From positions 62,001-126,000 of the forward strand of contig NXFV01001601.1 in the NCBI GenBank assembly GCA_002803225.1: a DNA stretch of 64,000 bases, written 5' to 3'. Of this stretch, positions 23,999 through 36,337 are shown piece by piece. Both the position numbers and the translations under genes were made by a program. Source of the stretch: Gamarada debralockiae. Its lineage: Eukaryota > Ascomycota > Leotiomycetes > Helotiales > Hyphodiscaceae. The notes beneath the pieces are model-generated. The model made no database searches and was not told where the DNA came from. It saw only the letters and a program-made list of their open reading frames with translations. How positions within the stretch are numbered: the stretch's first letter is position 1; every line of letters begins with the position of its first letter.

Positions 23999-24480
23999 AT
24001 GCCTACTCGACTTGTACCCGCGGTGGCCGACGCCTTAGGCCGTGATATCTGTGTAGCCCTTCCAAACCTCAATACAAGAACTATGTACATGATAGCTACG
24101 AATTATCACTGTAGCGAAGAGACTGTGAGAAATTATAAGGTTCGAATAGAGGCGGGCCCTGCCTAGGCTAGTACGTTCTGCGGGTCTAATTCGAGTGATA
24201 GATGATGAGATAGAGGCAGCGATTTATCACCTACTTGACAAGTTCCTATGATTTTACTAAGACGAGATTACAGATTTCCTCCGTGAGGTATTCGATATAG
24301 ACGTACGACAGCAGTCTATTTCTAAGGCCTTAGCACGTATTAAGATCACAAGAAAGGAAGCTGAAGGTAGAGGCTGCACAAAGGAATGAAGAGCTACAGC
24401 CACAATAGCGGGACCACGCTTGTCAAAAATACTGATTAATCCTTATTGATCAGGAATCGGTAAAGTATCAAGTTGTTCAA
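23999..24480 (+). mobile_element. Decayed Tc1/mariner-type transposase, N-terminal part
   Basis: An ATG at 23999 opens a frame of about 56 residues with a helix-turn-helix-like stretch (CSEETVRNYKVR). After a frame change the reading continues as VIDDEIEAAIYHLLDKFL, two stops, then DEITDFLREVFDIDVRQQS and ISKALARIKITRKEAEG. This is the pattern of the second HTH of fungal Tc1/mariner transposases (L..KP..Y.DE....L...F.I.VS..SISR.L). Further stops follow, and the DDE catalytic region is not visible. Terminal repeats were not found. The decay, with TAG/TGA/TAA in place of conserved codons, is consistent with RIP plus drift. Confidence 0.65.
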
Positions 24481-24891
24481 GTTTTTCGAATAACTAAATA
24501 GGAAATTCAAGAGCAGAACAGAACGAGAGAGAAAACCGCCAATTTTTCATCTCCTTTAGTTTCTTCCGAAAATTACTCACAAGGCAATGATTCGTGACAG
24601 CAAGCGTCTTACCAGGAGAAAATTGCAAGATGTTGAGGGAATATTGAACGATTAAAAGTCTTTCATTGTCGTGAAGGGTCGGAGAATGGTTGGTTGGTGG
24701 ACAGTTGCCGAACAGTGACTCATCTTGAGCGTTCAAAAAGGTTTGATAATCGCTCACTTGAACTGAGCGATTAAAGAAGTATCGTATTTTTATTCCATAC
24801 TCCAATGCCATGCCAATGTAATGTCCCCCCGATCTATCATATCTCGTGTTCTCATTTCGTCCAGCCTCAATGCCTGTCTAGGAGTCGGTGA
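24481..24891. other. Intergenic spacer downstream of HBS1
   Basis: One short minus-strand ORF (24494-24811) without recognisable domain; nothing else seen. The region also holds the 3' end of the HBS1 transcript. Confidence 0.4.
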
Positions 24892-27527
24892 CTATTCCAA
24901 CAACCCAGCACCAACAGTCTCTCCCCCAGCCCTCAACACCACCCGTCCTGGCGCTTCCAACGGAACAGCACTCTCCAACTCCACTATCACCCTCGCAATA
25001 GCACCCGGCTTCACAATCCGCGGCCTCTTCTTGCCGCCCACCACCGCACCAGTCCCCTTGTCCAACAACGCAACAATCTCCCTTATCCGTCCCGGCGTAT
25101 GCAAGCGTCCTCTATGAACATCAACCATCATCGGCGTCAAAAACTCAAACGCCAACACCTTCGCCGTAAACTCTTTAACATTGCTGATAGGGGAGCTCGG
25201 ACTACATAACACATCTCCGATCTTTAGATGTATAGGATCGATATCGGAGAGGTGCAGGGTGACATTTTGACCAGCTACAGCCCAGTCCGCGGCCTCGTTG
25301 TCGATTTCTAGGGACTTGATGAAGCATTTTTGACTTGCTGGTTGGGCAAGGAGGGCGTCGCCTGTTTGGAGGGAGCCGGATTCGATGCGGCCGGATATTG
25401 AGAGCGGGTTTTGGACGCCGCCGCGGAAGATATCGCCTATGGTAATTCGAAGCGGTTTGGTGAGGGCGCGGGTTATGGGTTCTGAGTTATCTAATTCTTC
25501 TACTATTGTAGGGCCGTTGTACCAGGCAGTAAGTTCGGGCTCGGTGGATTTGCGTACGATGTTGTCGCCGTGTAATCCGGAGCACGGGATGAATGTGATG
25601 TTCTTTGATAGGAAACCGGCCGCTGTGAGGAATGCGGAGATTTGTTGCGAGATCTCTGTAAAGCGGTCTTCAGACCAAGAAACTGTGTCTAACTTGTTGA
25701 CTGCAATGATGAGGCGCTGTACGCCCATACTTCGTACGAGCAAAGCATGTTCTTTAGTTTGGCCTTTCAGTCCTGATTCGAAGGAGCCGGTGCTGGCGTC
25801 GATTACAAGGACCGCGAAATCGGCTTGTGAAGCGCCGGCGATCATGTTTGGGATAAAATCTCGATGGCCTGGTGCATCGAGAATGGTGAAGTTCGTTTTT
25901 GAGGTTGAGAATTTATTAGTTGCGATATCGATCGTCACGCCGCGTGTGCGCTCTTCGGTGCCTTGATCGAGTACCCATGCCAGAGCGAAGGAGGACTTGC
26001 CCATTTTCTCGGCTTCAGAACGGTAGCGGTCGATAGTGCGCTGGTCAACGACTTTGAGGTCGTAGAGCAGGCGACCCATGAGGGTACTTTTCCCGGCATC
26101 CACGTGTCCTACAAATCCTTAGCAGAGCGCAAGAATGCGGGGGTCAGAGGGAGTATACCAATGACAACAAAATTTGCCTCATTCTTCTTCTCAACCCTTT
26201 CCCACTCCTTCAAAACATCCAAATTCTTACTCCTCGCCCTAGGCGTATCATCAACCTTTATAGCCTCAACCCCATTCGCAATTTGATCAACCTTCTTTCC
26301 AGCACCCGTCTTCGGCGGACCCTTTCCGCCTTTGCCGCTCGCTACTAAATATTAGTGGTCTATTTCTTGGGTTTTCCAGAGAGTGTCGGACCTTTCGATT
26401 GCGCAGCAATCACCACATCATCTGGACTAGGTCCTGCGAATGGGTCAGTGGTTGTTGTAGCGGTTGCGGTGTATGGCAGAGTGAAGAGGTTGGCGGAGGG
26501 AACTGAGGGTACGGGACTGCTGAACATGGTGCTGGCAAATGCTGAGGGCTCGGCTTGGTCGATTGGGGCAATCTCCATTTGAGTATCTGGATCGGCCATT
26601 TCTGTATCTTTCTTGGGCGATGGGGCTTTGGGTTGTTTTTCGTGCGGGTTTGAGTCCTTCCTCTTTCGTAAGGGAAATCTTCGTGAAGATGGCTTTGCCG
26701 TAGTATCCGTAGTGTTCTCCTCCTTAGGCCCCCCGTTGATGGAAAGGTCAGACATGGGTTTCTCCACCCCAGAGCTTCCAGATTTCTGCTCCTGAGCCTT
26801 CTTCTTCCTCGCGGCAGCCAAAGTCTGTAATTTGGACATCTTCGGCGCTCCATCCGACGAACCACCCCGTAGACCACCTCTTGGATACAACGGCTCCACG
26901 AATACCGTATGCCGATCGAGAGGAGTATTGAGCCATGGCATATCCTTGAAGAAGTCCGCGAAGGAGAAAAGTTTCGAGCAAGTCGCTGGTTCTGCCATCC
27001 ATCCCTCAGCCCCCCTCTTCAAATCCCTCTCCACTTTATCAAAAGAAACACAAAACCCACCTGTTTTCTTCGCCACAGTGTTCTTGTTCTCCTTCTTCGC
27101 TTTTGCGACATATGTATTCACTAGATATCCCACGCTCTTCTGCACGTCGTAGTAGTAATGCCATAACGCGTCTTGGATCTGCTTGTCTGTTATGTGCCCT
27201 GTATTGGCGGGTAATTCGACTCGTACTTCAATTGTGCCTAGTCGCAGTTGCTCTATGCAGATGTATTAGTTTGTGTGCACTTTGGGTGTTTGTATGCGGG
27301 GTATGAAGGGGCCGAGCAGGGACAGAAGTGGGAGGGAGGCACCTTTGTCGTCTTCTGTGAGGTCTGCAGATAGAAAATATTAGTATCTGTTATATATATA
27401 GCACGAAACTTCAGAAGGGGGCCGGCAAACCATCATCACCACCATTATCATCATAATCCTCTCCGCCATCAAAATCATCCAACTCATTATCCAGGTCCAT
27501 GTTCTTGATGATCTTGTGCCGTGACAT
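24892..27527 (-). CDS. hbs1: Hbs1-type translational GTPase (ribosome rescue)
   Basis: Partner of Dom34/Pelota; it recognises stalled ribosomes in no-go and nonstop decay. Five exons: 27527-27431, 27363-27343 (21 nt micro-exon), 27252-26392, 26344-26159, 26108-24892. All phases agree, giving 793 residues. The N-terminal acidic stretch and the region around HITDKQIQDALWHYYYDV match the Hbs1 N-terminal domain, followed by a long disordered linker. The EF1A-like GTPase core shows GHVDAGKST (G1), DAPGHRDFIPNMI (G3) and NKLD (G4), then two beta-barrel domains. The third intron uses a weak donor, GTCCGA. Without it the frame ends at a TAG at 26360, so this splice is required. Members of the eRF3/EF1A family differ in the N-terminus, and the HYYYDV region favours Hbs1. 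Confidence 0.9.
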
Positions 27528-28095
27528 CTTGTTTTTCTCTTCAAAGCTTTTCACACTAAACTCGTAGATGATTGTGGGTAAGTACTTGTTGATAAGTTAA
27601 GTCAGAAAAGTCTGTAGAATCTCGACGTGGACGTTGTGGATTTTCAGGCGCTGTAGTGGGGTTGGCGCAAGTGGAAATCGAAATCAAACAAATCGTCATT
27701 CGACACACTGCGGAAGCTAGGAGAAGAGTTATTCCGACACTTTTTTTGGGAGGGGTTTTCACGTGATACTCTCAAAATCACCAAATTTATCTTAAGGACT
27801 GGAGGAACATAGCCTTGTTCTTCAGTTCATGTGAATTCATAGCCGGAAGCGTCATTTAACAGTCATTAAGATAATAGTCACAGTTTGGGGGCAGACATCA
27901 GATGCTCAGGGGTATATTGGCTTTTGTTTATGCAGTAAACCATGCAAGAATGAAGCTCTCCAAGAGCATATTACACTGCAATGAATCCAAATGTCCATCC
28001 ATCCATCCATCCATCCCCATCAACTATGAAAGGATATGCACAGTTTCGAAAGAATCACATCCACCAACGCCATCGCTTGCTCATACTAATTTCCT
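27528..28095. other. Intergenic region between HBS1 and VPS27, with a CATC microsatellite
   Basis: This is the HBS1 upstream region and the VPS27 3' flank. A CCAT/CATC tetranucleotide run of about five units lies at 27994-28016. No gene is supported. Confidence 0.6.
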
Positions 28096-30658
28096 TCAAA
28101 GATCAATCAAACTCTCTTCCATTACCTTCTGCTGTGGCGAATGATGCGGTGCTGAAGGGAACGAATCTTGCTTGTAGCCATGGTAAGTTTGGCCTGGAGC
28201 TTGCCAGGTTTGCTGGGGAGCTTGATTTTGCCAATATGGAGGAGCTTGCTGCTGAGGTGGCGGTACCTGTTGGGGCGCTGGTCCTATTTGCTGTTTGACC
28301 GGTTGGTGATGGAATTGCTGAGGGGAGGTTTGCTGGGGAGGTATCGAGTGATACTGCTGGGGCGATTGCGTGGGTGGATATTGTGGTTGATTTTGCTCGG
28401 GAACTTGCTGTGGCGGAGGAGCCTGGGCAGCGTTGTTATATGGATGTTGAGGCTGACTCTGCTCCTGTGGCGGAGCCTGTCTGGCACTATTGAAATATAA
28501 TGCAGCATTTGGATCGGCAGACGGAGACATGACTGGTTGAGATGGAGCATTCCTTAATGGAGGTGCTTGTTGTTGTGCGTTTTCGGGCGCGTAGGTTGAG
28601 GCTAGGGTAGGGTAAGGACTAGCTGCGGGGTTGGCTGCTTGGTAGCTAGCGGTTCTCTGAGGCTGCTGTGGATGTGATTGTGGCGCGTACTGGTTGTAAG
28701 CATCATTTCGCTGGTCCGGAGTGGGATATCCAGGGTTTGCCGGCGTTGGTGTGGACGAAGGATCATTTGCTTGCCAGCTCCCTGTTCTTTGCTGTTGTTG
28801 TGGTTGGGGCGGGGCTTGAGCTTGTGGAGGATATTGGTTGTAGTCATTCCGTTGCTCAGGAGTTGGGTAACCCGGAGCGGCAATGGAAGTTCTCTTGTCG
28901 TACGAGGAATATTGTTGTTGAGGTGGAGCATAGTACGTTGATTGTGGTCGTCCATAAGATTCGGGTTGAGCATTGCCTGTATAGAAGCTCTCTGCCCCAC
29001 CAGTAGTATTCGGGACGTTCGATATTGAGGGGTACATGTTTGGTCCAGCTCTCTGTGGAGGAGGGAGGTTGTAACCACCAATTGTATGCTGATTGTACGT
29101 GTTAGACAACCGTTCCTCTAGCATACGATCATAATATCGTACAACCGTCGAGAGCTTAGCATGAAGGTCGAGCAGAGCATCTATGATGATTAGCCAAAGT
29201 ACGGCAAAGAAGGAAACCAAACTTACCATGTTTGCTCATGGTCTCTCCATACGTCCGGGCAAGTTTGGGTCGCAGAGCACCAATACTGTCGTACAACTCC
29301 TGTATTTGTGGTTCCCGAAGTATCGTTCCAGGGGGTTGTGTTTGTAGTCGGTCTACAAGCGTCGAAAAGAGGTTGATATTCTCTGCTTCGACCGGAGTGA
29401 GCTCATAATCATTCTTCGGCATTACAAATGCTCCCGCAGAGCTCTTTGCACCCGAGCTGGACTGTTCCTTGATCGTTGCTGCATGCTTCTTCTTCTGTTC
29501 TTCCATATCCGCAAGTGATGCCGCAATTGCCGCCTTCAAGTCATCATCTTCCTCCTCAGCATTCTTGCTCACAGAAGATTTGGAGGCACCGTTCGTCTGC
29601 TCCTGGGGTTTCGACGCCTGCTGAAGTTTTGCTTGTGGTACATACCCCGCACCCGAGTGTCCATTAACCTCCTCGAGACTCATAGCTAAAGCTCGTTTTA
29701 GGTCCTCATCAAATCCGTCATCTACTCTAGCGCTGCGAGGTTGCATCGACGCATGTGGCTTGGGCTTAGAAATGCTCGAAGATCTATCGTTCGCAAATGA
29801 TCCGCCTTTGCTTGACTTATCCGTCAACTTGATGTAACATCCATCATCGACTCGGACTGGTTGTAGAATTCCAAGGTGGGGGAGAGGCAAGGTTTTGCTC
29901 GAGCATTGCTGGTCAAAGACATTTCCACAGTTTCGACAGTGATGCTTTCGATTTGTGAAGGTGAAGGCCGTCCTGCATCGCATGCATACGTCGGAATCCG
30001 ACCATTCTGGTGGCTATATTGATGATTAGCACGTTCACCCGCCAGGGATATTTGGCACCTACGGCACTACTATCCAACATACTGCTTGCGACTGCAACCT
30101 TTGGTGGGAAGTGGAATCCGTCTCGTTGTAAGCCTCTGTATGTTTCGCCGATGTATGAGAGTTCGCTTCGTCCTTCTGTAGCTGTCGCCCAAGATTGTAT
30201 CAAATCCAATATCTTGTTCTTCACGTCCTCATTGACTGCCGCCCCTCCGTAAGCTTTGAGAAGGGAGACCAAGTTATCCATGAATTCTCGCGAGGCGATT
30301 TCGACCAGAAAGTGTGAGCCGCCATTTTTGACGCAGGTATCTGTGAGCTTCATCCATCCTATCAGCAGGTATATAAAATATATTCAGTAAAATCGTCGTA
30401 CATTGAGTGCGCTCAGCTGAGTATTGGGATTCTTGTTGCCTATGCGCCGTTTGAGGGAGCGCATAGCCTCCTTGGAATTGACGGTCTTGGATCGAATAAC
30501 ATCGGAAATCTCGAGGTTGAGGGCAATATTTTCTCTAGAATGCTATGAGTATATGAGACTGTAAGGAAGTGATGTGGAGGATCGTACAAGCTATCCTTAG
30601 TTGCCTCCTGGACCTGTTCTTCGATCTGCGAGGTGGACGCAAACCATCCCGCCATCAT
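28096..30658 (-). CDS. vps27: Vps27, ESCRT-0 subunit (VHS-FYVE-UIM)
   Basis: Endosomal sorting receptor for ubiquitinated membrane proteins. Five exons: 30658-30588, 30534-30402, 30347-30063, 30013-29227, 29180-28096. Phases agree and give 786 residues. The start MMAGWF fits the family start MAGWF; the second ATG (30655) is equally likely. The VHS domain covers about residues 10-150. A FYVE zinc finger follows, with the conserved RKHHCRNCG core. Two ubiquitin-interacting motifs are clear: [14 protein letters not shown] and [15 protein letters not shown] helical region that should bind Hse1 comes next. The C-terminal 300 residues are Pro/Gln-rich and end in LIDL, which looks like a clathrin box. 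The gene is divergent from a Doa4-type deubiquitinase, which works in the same pathway. Confidence 0.95.
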
Positions 30659-31312
30659 TTTCTTAGGCGCGTCAGCGACACAACTGCAGAAGGCGATGGT
30701 GTTTATAGGCAAATCCTGTTATTCGAGATCGAAATGATGTCGACCGCTGAATTACTGATGGCAAATTTTGGAAAGTTGGGAGTTGGGGCGATGGTGGGAA
30801 TATTCTGTCTGTAGGCATCGAACTTTGGGAAAGCTTCGTCTGTCCATGCGGCAAGAAGCGGACGAGGTCAACAGTCAGCCACTTAGCTTCTCAGACCCCT
30901 GTATCAGAATGACGAACGCTGCAAGCACGGCCACAGTGAAAGGACAAAAGTTGCGTGCCAGCAACCTCAATTCAAAATATCTTCAAAGAATGTATCCTGC
31001 TCAAAGGACTGCACGAATAAAGACAACAACATTCCCTTCATCGCGACCCTCTATTACCTCCTCTCCTTCTTCGAAACACCCCAACAATAAGATTATCCTT
31101 CCTCCATCAATCGAATCGCCCGCCCTCCTCCTCCTCGAATCCAAGTCAAGGCCACTCGACTCGCGCGCATTCTACCCCGGACACGAATAAATTCTAGGGA
31201 CGCGCAAATCGGCACCACTTTCACCTCCTCATCTCCTCACGACCTTCGTGAGCAGCCTCTTCAGAGTCGATCGCGACATGCTTCAGTCTAGAATCCAACC
31301 ACGACGACCGGC
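30659..31312. promoter_or_regulatory. Shared 654-bp region between divergent VPS27 and deubiquitinase genes
   Basis: The two start codons face away from each other with 654 bp between them, so both promoters and 5' UTRs must fit here. A 140-residue plus-strand ORF (30768-31190) is low in complexity and shows no domain, so I read it as chance or an upstream leader. No clear TATA box is seen. Confidence 0.6.
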
Positions 31313-34300
31313 ATGAGCCCTGTTGCAGCGGCTGGTCCTCCTCATACTCGATCGACTTTCGTCAATGGAGGAGGACCTGTGAGTACAATAAACGATTCGA
31401 AGGCTGGCGGCATGGATGGCAGCAAGGGAACAGGCCGCGTCTTTGCTCATCTCGACGATCTGACGTCCGTCAAGCCGGATATCGATATCAATTCGCCCAT
31501 TCGAAAGATACTTCAAGATGCAGAACTGTTGGCAAAACAAGCCGATACACACCTCGATTTTCGTCGTCCGGATATTGCTCTACAAGAGTTCATAAAGGCC
31601 TATATTCTCGCCACAGAGATCATTCCTCGCCACAAGGAATACCCGTCTCTGTCGAGCAGCCAGAGCGAGATCAACCGTTCGTATATGGGCTTACTCAAAC
31701 GGATCAAGACGCAGCAAGGACGATTTGAAGAGGCGAAAAGGGCCATTCGAGAGGATAATGAGAGAAGTGGCGTGCGGCCTATCTCAATCGGAGGAGACAC
31801 CGGTCATACTCAATCTACGAAAGGCTCCACAACTACGACAAATGGCATTCAAAATGGCGACCATGCCGATGGTGCTATTACCTCTGGCCTTCCCAATAGT
31901 TCTACGAATGGGCCAGCAACTCGAAAGAAACCCCCCATCCATCCCAAGCCGGACGCTCTCCATGGCAAGGCTCTTCAGCCTCCAAGTACCACCAGTTCTA
32001 CATCAGACCAGAGTGATTTGGCAAGCAGATTTGCTCGTTTACGCAGCCCAGTGACGACCATGCCTCAGCAAGACCCTCGGATTCGAACTCAGCCGATTGC
32101 CATTCCCGAACAGCCTGAATATACCACCAAGTCTTCAACTGCACCTAAGCCAGCCACATACCCAACCACAGTTAGACCGTTAGGACCGAGAGAGATGCCT
32201 TCGGTTCCAACAACAGCCCTTCGAATGGATAGAACGCCATTAGACACCCAAGTACCTGGAATGCCAAAGCCGCCAGATGCCATATACAGCCCCTCTCGCA
32301 ATCCAGATACAGCAGCCACTATCAACTTTCCATCAAGCATCCCACGCGGTTCCTCCTACATTGGCAACGGAAAAAATGCTGCTCCTCCGGTTTCAACAGT
32401 AGGGCGCACCCCCAGCTTTGACGGACGAGTAGAGTATTTCTCGCCAGCTCATAAGATGAGTAATAATAGTCCCTCGAGGCAGGATCCCATTCTTCCGAAC
32501 TCAACAACTGTCAGTGCCAATGACCTTACAAATTATCTTCGAATGGGATCGCAGATTCTACGCATTCTACTAGTGGATGTCCGAAGTCGTGAAGAATTCG
32601 ATGAAGGTCATATCATGTCACCGTCCATTATTTGCATCGAACCTGTCACGTTACGCGATGGAATATCATCTGAAGAGCTTATGGAGAGCCTTGTTCTGTC
32701 TCCTGATTCCGAGATGAGGCTGTACGAGGAAAGACATGAATTTGACTTGGTCGTATTTTATGATCAGTGCTCGTTCTCACTCAAAGGCACCAACAGTCAG
32801 GCCAACGATTCGTCCTATCTACAAAACTTTGCCAAAGCCATGTTCGATTATGGTTACGATAAACAATTGAAGAGGCGTCCAATGCTACTTGTCGGAGGTT
32901 TGGATGCTTGGACTGACCTTATGGGCCCGAACTCGCTGCAAAGCTCATCCACAGGTTCTTTGTCTTCTAAAATGCCCCATGGGAACGGTATCAAATCTGC
33001 TCGCCCCCTAGGTCGGGTTCCGATGGCACGCGACACTTATAGATTCCCTGTTGTACGGAGGAGGACCTACGAGTCTAGACCCTTGTCAAAAGAAGAGGAA
33101 AGCAAATGGGATGAAACACTAAAAGAGCATCCCACAAATGGTCGCCCCACTGCTATGGAACAAGATGGTTCCGATGAGCTCTCATATGTCAGAACCACAG
33201 AAGACTTTTTCCGGCGATATCCAGAGCTTCCACCAATTCAGGAATCTATGATCAGCCCTCGACCCACTCCCCAAAGAGCCGCCTACCGCAACGAACTAGT
33301 CAATTCTGTCCCAGAACCCCCAGCTCGTCCCGCTCCTGCCTTGCCACGGCAAAGATCCAGCGGTGTGGTAGAAAAGACGCGCGTTGCCGGGTACGCAATG
33401 AGTTCCGGAATTGAGACCGGAATATCGAATGTTCCACCAAGAGCTGGCCTTTGCGGTCTTCAGAATAGCGGAGTTACTTGTTACGCTCTTTCTATCATAC
33501 AATGTCTTAGTGCCACTGGGCGACTTCGAGATTATTTGATAAATTTCAGGCCCGGCCCCAATACGAAAGTACCTAGGAAGCCCGGGGAAACTACAGATCC
33601 GCCTCAATTACTAGTAAGGAATCTTGGGAATCTTTTAGGCCATATGTGGTCAGGTCAATACGATTATGTTGTACCAAGCACCTTTATGGTAAGCACAAGT
33701 CTTTATGTATCCATTCTAGCTTTTCCCTGATAAAAGTTTAGGCCTATGTCAATGCAATTCATATTGCACATATGCCACGCAAGACGCCCAAAAATCAAGC
33801 TTTCGGTGGTTCGGCTCGTCAGCATGATGCGTCTGAGTTTCTCACGTACCTGATGGGCGTCTTGGACGACGAGCTGAATAACAAGCGGGACAAGCCAGAT
33901 TATCAAGCTCAACTGCGGGCGCTGCTACCCAGTCACCTTACAGAAAAAGAGAAGGACGACTGGGATACTGGGGAGCACACAAGTTTTCTCAACACTCAAG
34001 TCGCAATGCGCCAAGAATGGCAACGACAACTGAATGGCGATAACTCTGAAATCTTCAAAGTCTTTCACGGGCAAGAAGCTTGGATGATGCGGTGCACGAA
34101 GTCTGATTGCGGATTTGTCCGGAAACGATTTCGACCGTTCCCTTGTATTCAGCTCAACTTTCCATACGATTACATTACAGGTAAAGCTTCAAGCACTTCC
34201 ATCTCCATGATGACAATGTTTCGGACCGAACTCAACACGGTCGGTGGACACATCATAGAAGGACACGTATGCTATAAATGCAAGAGAGAATCGACTTGTA

Positions 34301-34746
34301 TCCAGGACCGAGCCATAACTTATATGCCGGAGCATTTGATCGTCGAATTTTTACGATTCGGAGTCCAGTTCGACCCGGCGGACGTCCCTCCGGGTACCGA
34401 AGCTCAAACGGACAAGCTCACAACGCAAGTACAATTTCCCGAGACTATCGATTTAGGACCCCTCTTCATTCCGCTTGATCCCCCGCCTCCTGAGGGAATA
34501 AAATTGGAACACGGACAAACAGGTCCCTTTATTTACGACTGCTATGCTGTCAATATGCACCGTGGCAGAGATCTTCAATCCGGCCATTATATTGCCATGG
34601 CTAGAAGTCTTGACAAGCCCAATCTTGAAGCAAGCAAATGGCACCGATTCAACGACCAGGTCGTGACAGAAACTGTCTTTGAGGAGTGCCAACGACCCGG
34701 TACAACTGTAACACAAATATTTCTGAAGCGGAGGAAGCCGGCTTAG
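31313..34746 (+). CDS. Ubiquitin-specific protease of the Doa4/Ubp5 type (MIT-like, rhodanese, USP)
   Basis: Removes ubiquitin from cargo at endosomes, by analogy with yeast Doa4. Two exons, 31313-33688 and 33742-34746, give 1126 residues. Residues 45-150 are helical and resemble the USP8-dimer/MIT-like N-terminal region. Disordered Ser/Pro-rich sequence follows. A rhodanese-like domain begins at LLVDVRSREEFDEGH near residue 419 and lacks an obvious active cysteine, as in Doa4. The USP domain starts near 705. Its Cys box is unusual, NSGVTCYALSIIQCL, but keeps the oxyanion Asn five residues before the catalytic Cys (about 722). The His box is GHYIAM near 1073, followed by FNDQVV with the third catalytic residue. 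Zinc-binding CxxC pairs are present in the fingers. The pairing with VPS27 supports an endosomal role. Confidence 0.88.
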
Positions 34747-36337
34747 CGGATTTCGGCTCAGTAAAGTCTGGTTTTAGACACGGGCTGTTTGGGCACAGGT
34801 ACAGATGAGGATGCATTCGAAAAGAGGTGCGGCGTTTGGAAAGTTCGGCGAATGGATACCGCGGGATCTGATGAGGCATGGGATTCTTCTCGATTGTATG
34901 GAGATGTTGCTTTCGTCTTTTGACAGGTTACGCTTGGTATTTAACACTGTGGAGTTGGGATACCTTCACACGGGCTGCATGTCATCTCCAGCTACGAAAT
35001 GACCAACTTAATAATTACGCCCAGACTAGACAATTCCATCGCCCTCTTGGTTCTCCTTGACTTCAACCCCTATCAATCCTCTCTACCCTTTGTCCCATCA
35101 TCTCGAACCAGCAGCATGAACGCTTTTACCGCTCTCTCTCAATTAGCCTTCAACTCCTAATGTGGACCTCAACATTATTGACTCCCTCATTTTTTCTCGC
35201 TTCTTCTGACCCTTCCCTTTCAACATCGGTTTACCAGCATAGACAGGCTTAAGATTTCTTTTCGCTGATTCCGTTTTAGGCTCTGGGCGTGAGCTACTGC
35301 ATTTTTAACCTGAGCTGCCGGTGAGCAAGCCTGAATACTCCCTGACCAAGGCCTGGACACTCAGTGAGCTAGCCTGAGCACGCATTGAGGGGCCGTTCCT
35401 GCCCCTTGGAAATGTCGTTTTAGCTCCTGTTCTGGCTCCTTGAACACTCGGTTATAGTTTCCTCGTAATTTCTCTACTAAGTTTTTGCCAAGCCTCTTCC
35501 CCTTGTTTATCACCCCTTTTTTACGTTTTTGGTAATGTATTTACTATACTCCGCTTTCGGCTGACTCTAAAGACATCCACACATATCTAACTTTAACTCT
35601 TAAAAGCCTCGTTAAGTATAGTGATTTCCGAACACCTCAGAAAACTCATATAAACTTTCTAATTTTATATCTCCTTTACCTGATAATTTGAAAGTTTTTG
35701 CTCTTTTTCAGGTTTACTTCTTGCAAGATAACTCTAGTGTAGAGGGCAGGGTAGAAGGTAAGAACGGATTTCATGTAGAGACCCTCACTATATAGCGCTA
35801 AGAAGAAACAGGATTTTGTATGCGCATTACGTAAGGTCAAATTGGACACTATCAAATAGGTCTGTGAAAAACTTTGGAACACTTCCTTCTCGATAGCAGC
35901 TTGGGACACGCGAGACGCCCTGTCAAAATTTACTGTCATACAATCTCTTTCAGAGGCCCTTGCACGCTCTGGAAATGAAGAGTGCAAAAAGAAGTCTATC
36001 TTTTGCCGCACATCTAGTGTGTTGGAGACACTACGATTTAGTCAAAGACGCTGCATTAAATAGAAGAGGTTTACTGAACGGCAGGTTGGAAATATCGCTA
36101 GAGTGCGTCATGGTGTGGTGACCGATGGGCTCGCAGAAGGGGTGCGGCGGGGTAGGATGACAAAAAATTGCAATAAAAGTGTAAGAATAGCTCTATACTG
36201 GACTAAATCCAAGTCTCCAAGCACCTTGCTGAGAAACGACTCTCGCAAATCTTTTGATGCCACCAAACCATATAGACAACACCTCGGACAATTTCAGAGC
36301 TTAGACTAACAACAAAGATCCGAGGAATGCATGTGCA
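34747..36337. other. Intergenic region between convergent genes
   Basis: 1.6 kb without a supported gene. Around 35280-35470 there are loose repeats of CCTGA/GAGC motifs, and 35500-35700 is AT-rich. It looks like old repeat-derived DNA, but no element can be named. Confidence 0.45.

Noticed and set aside
27994..28016. CATC repeat as a CRISPR-like or telomeric repeat
   Set aside because: It is a simple tetranucleotide microsatellite without spacers, in a eukaryotic genome.
30768..31190. 140-codon ORF in front of the deubiquitinase
   Set aside because: Ser/Pro-rich, no domain, lies wholly in the shared promoter/leader; more likely chance.
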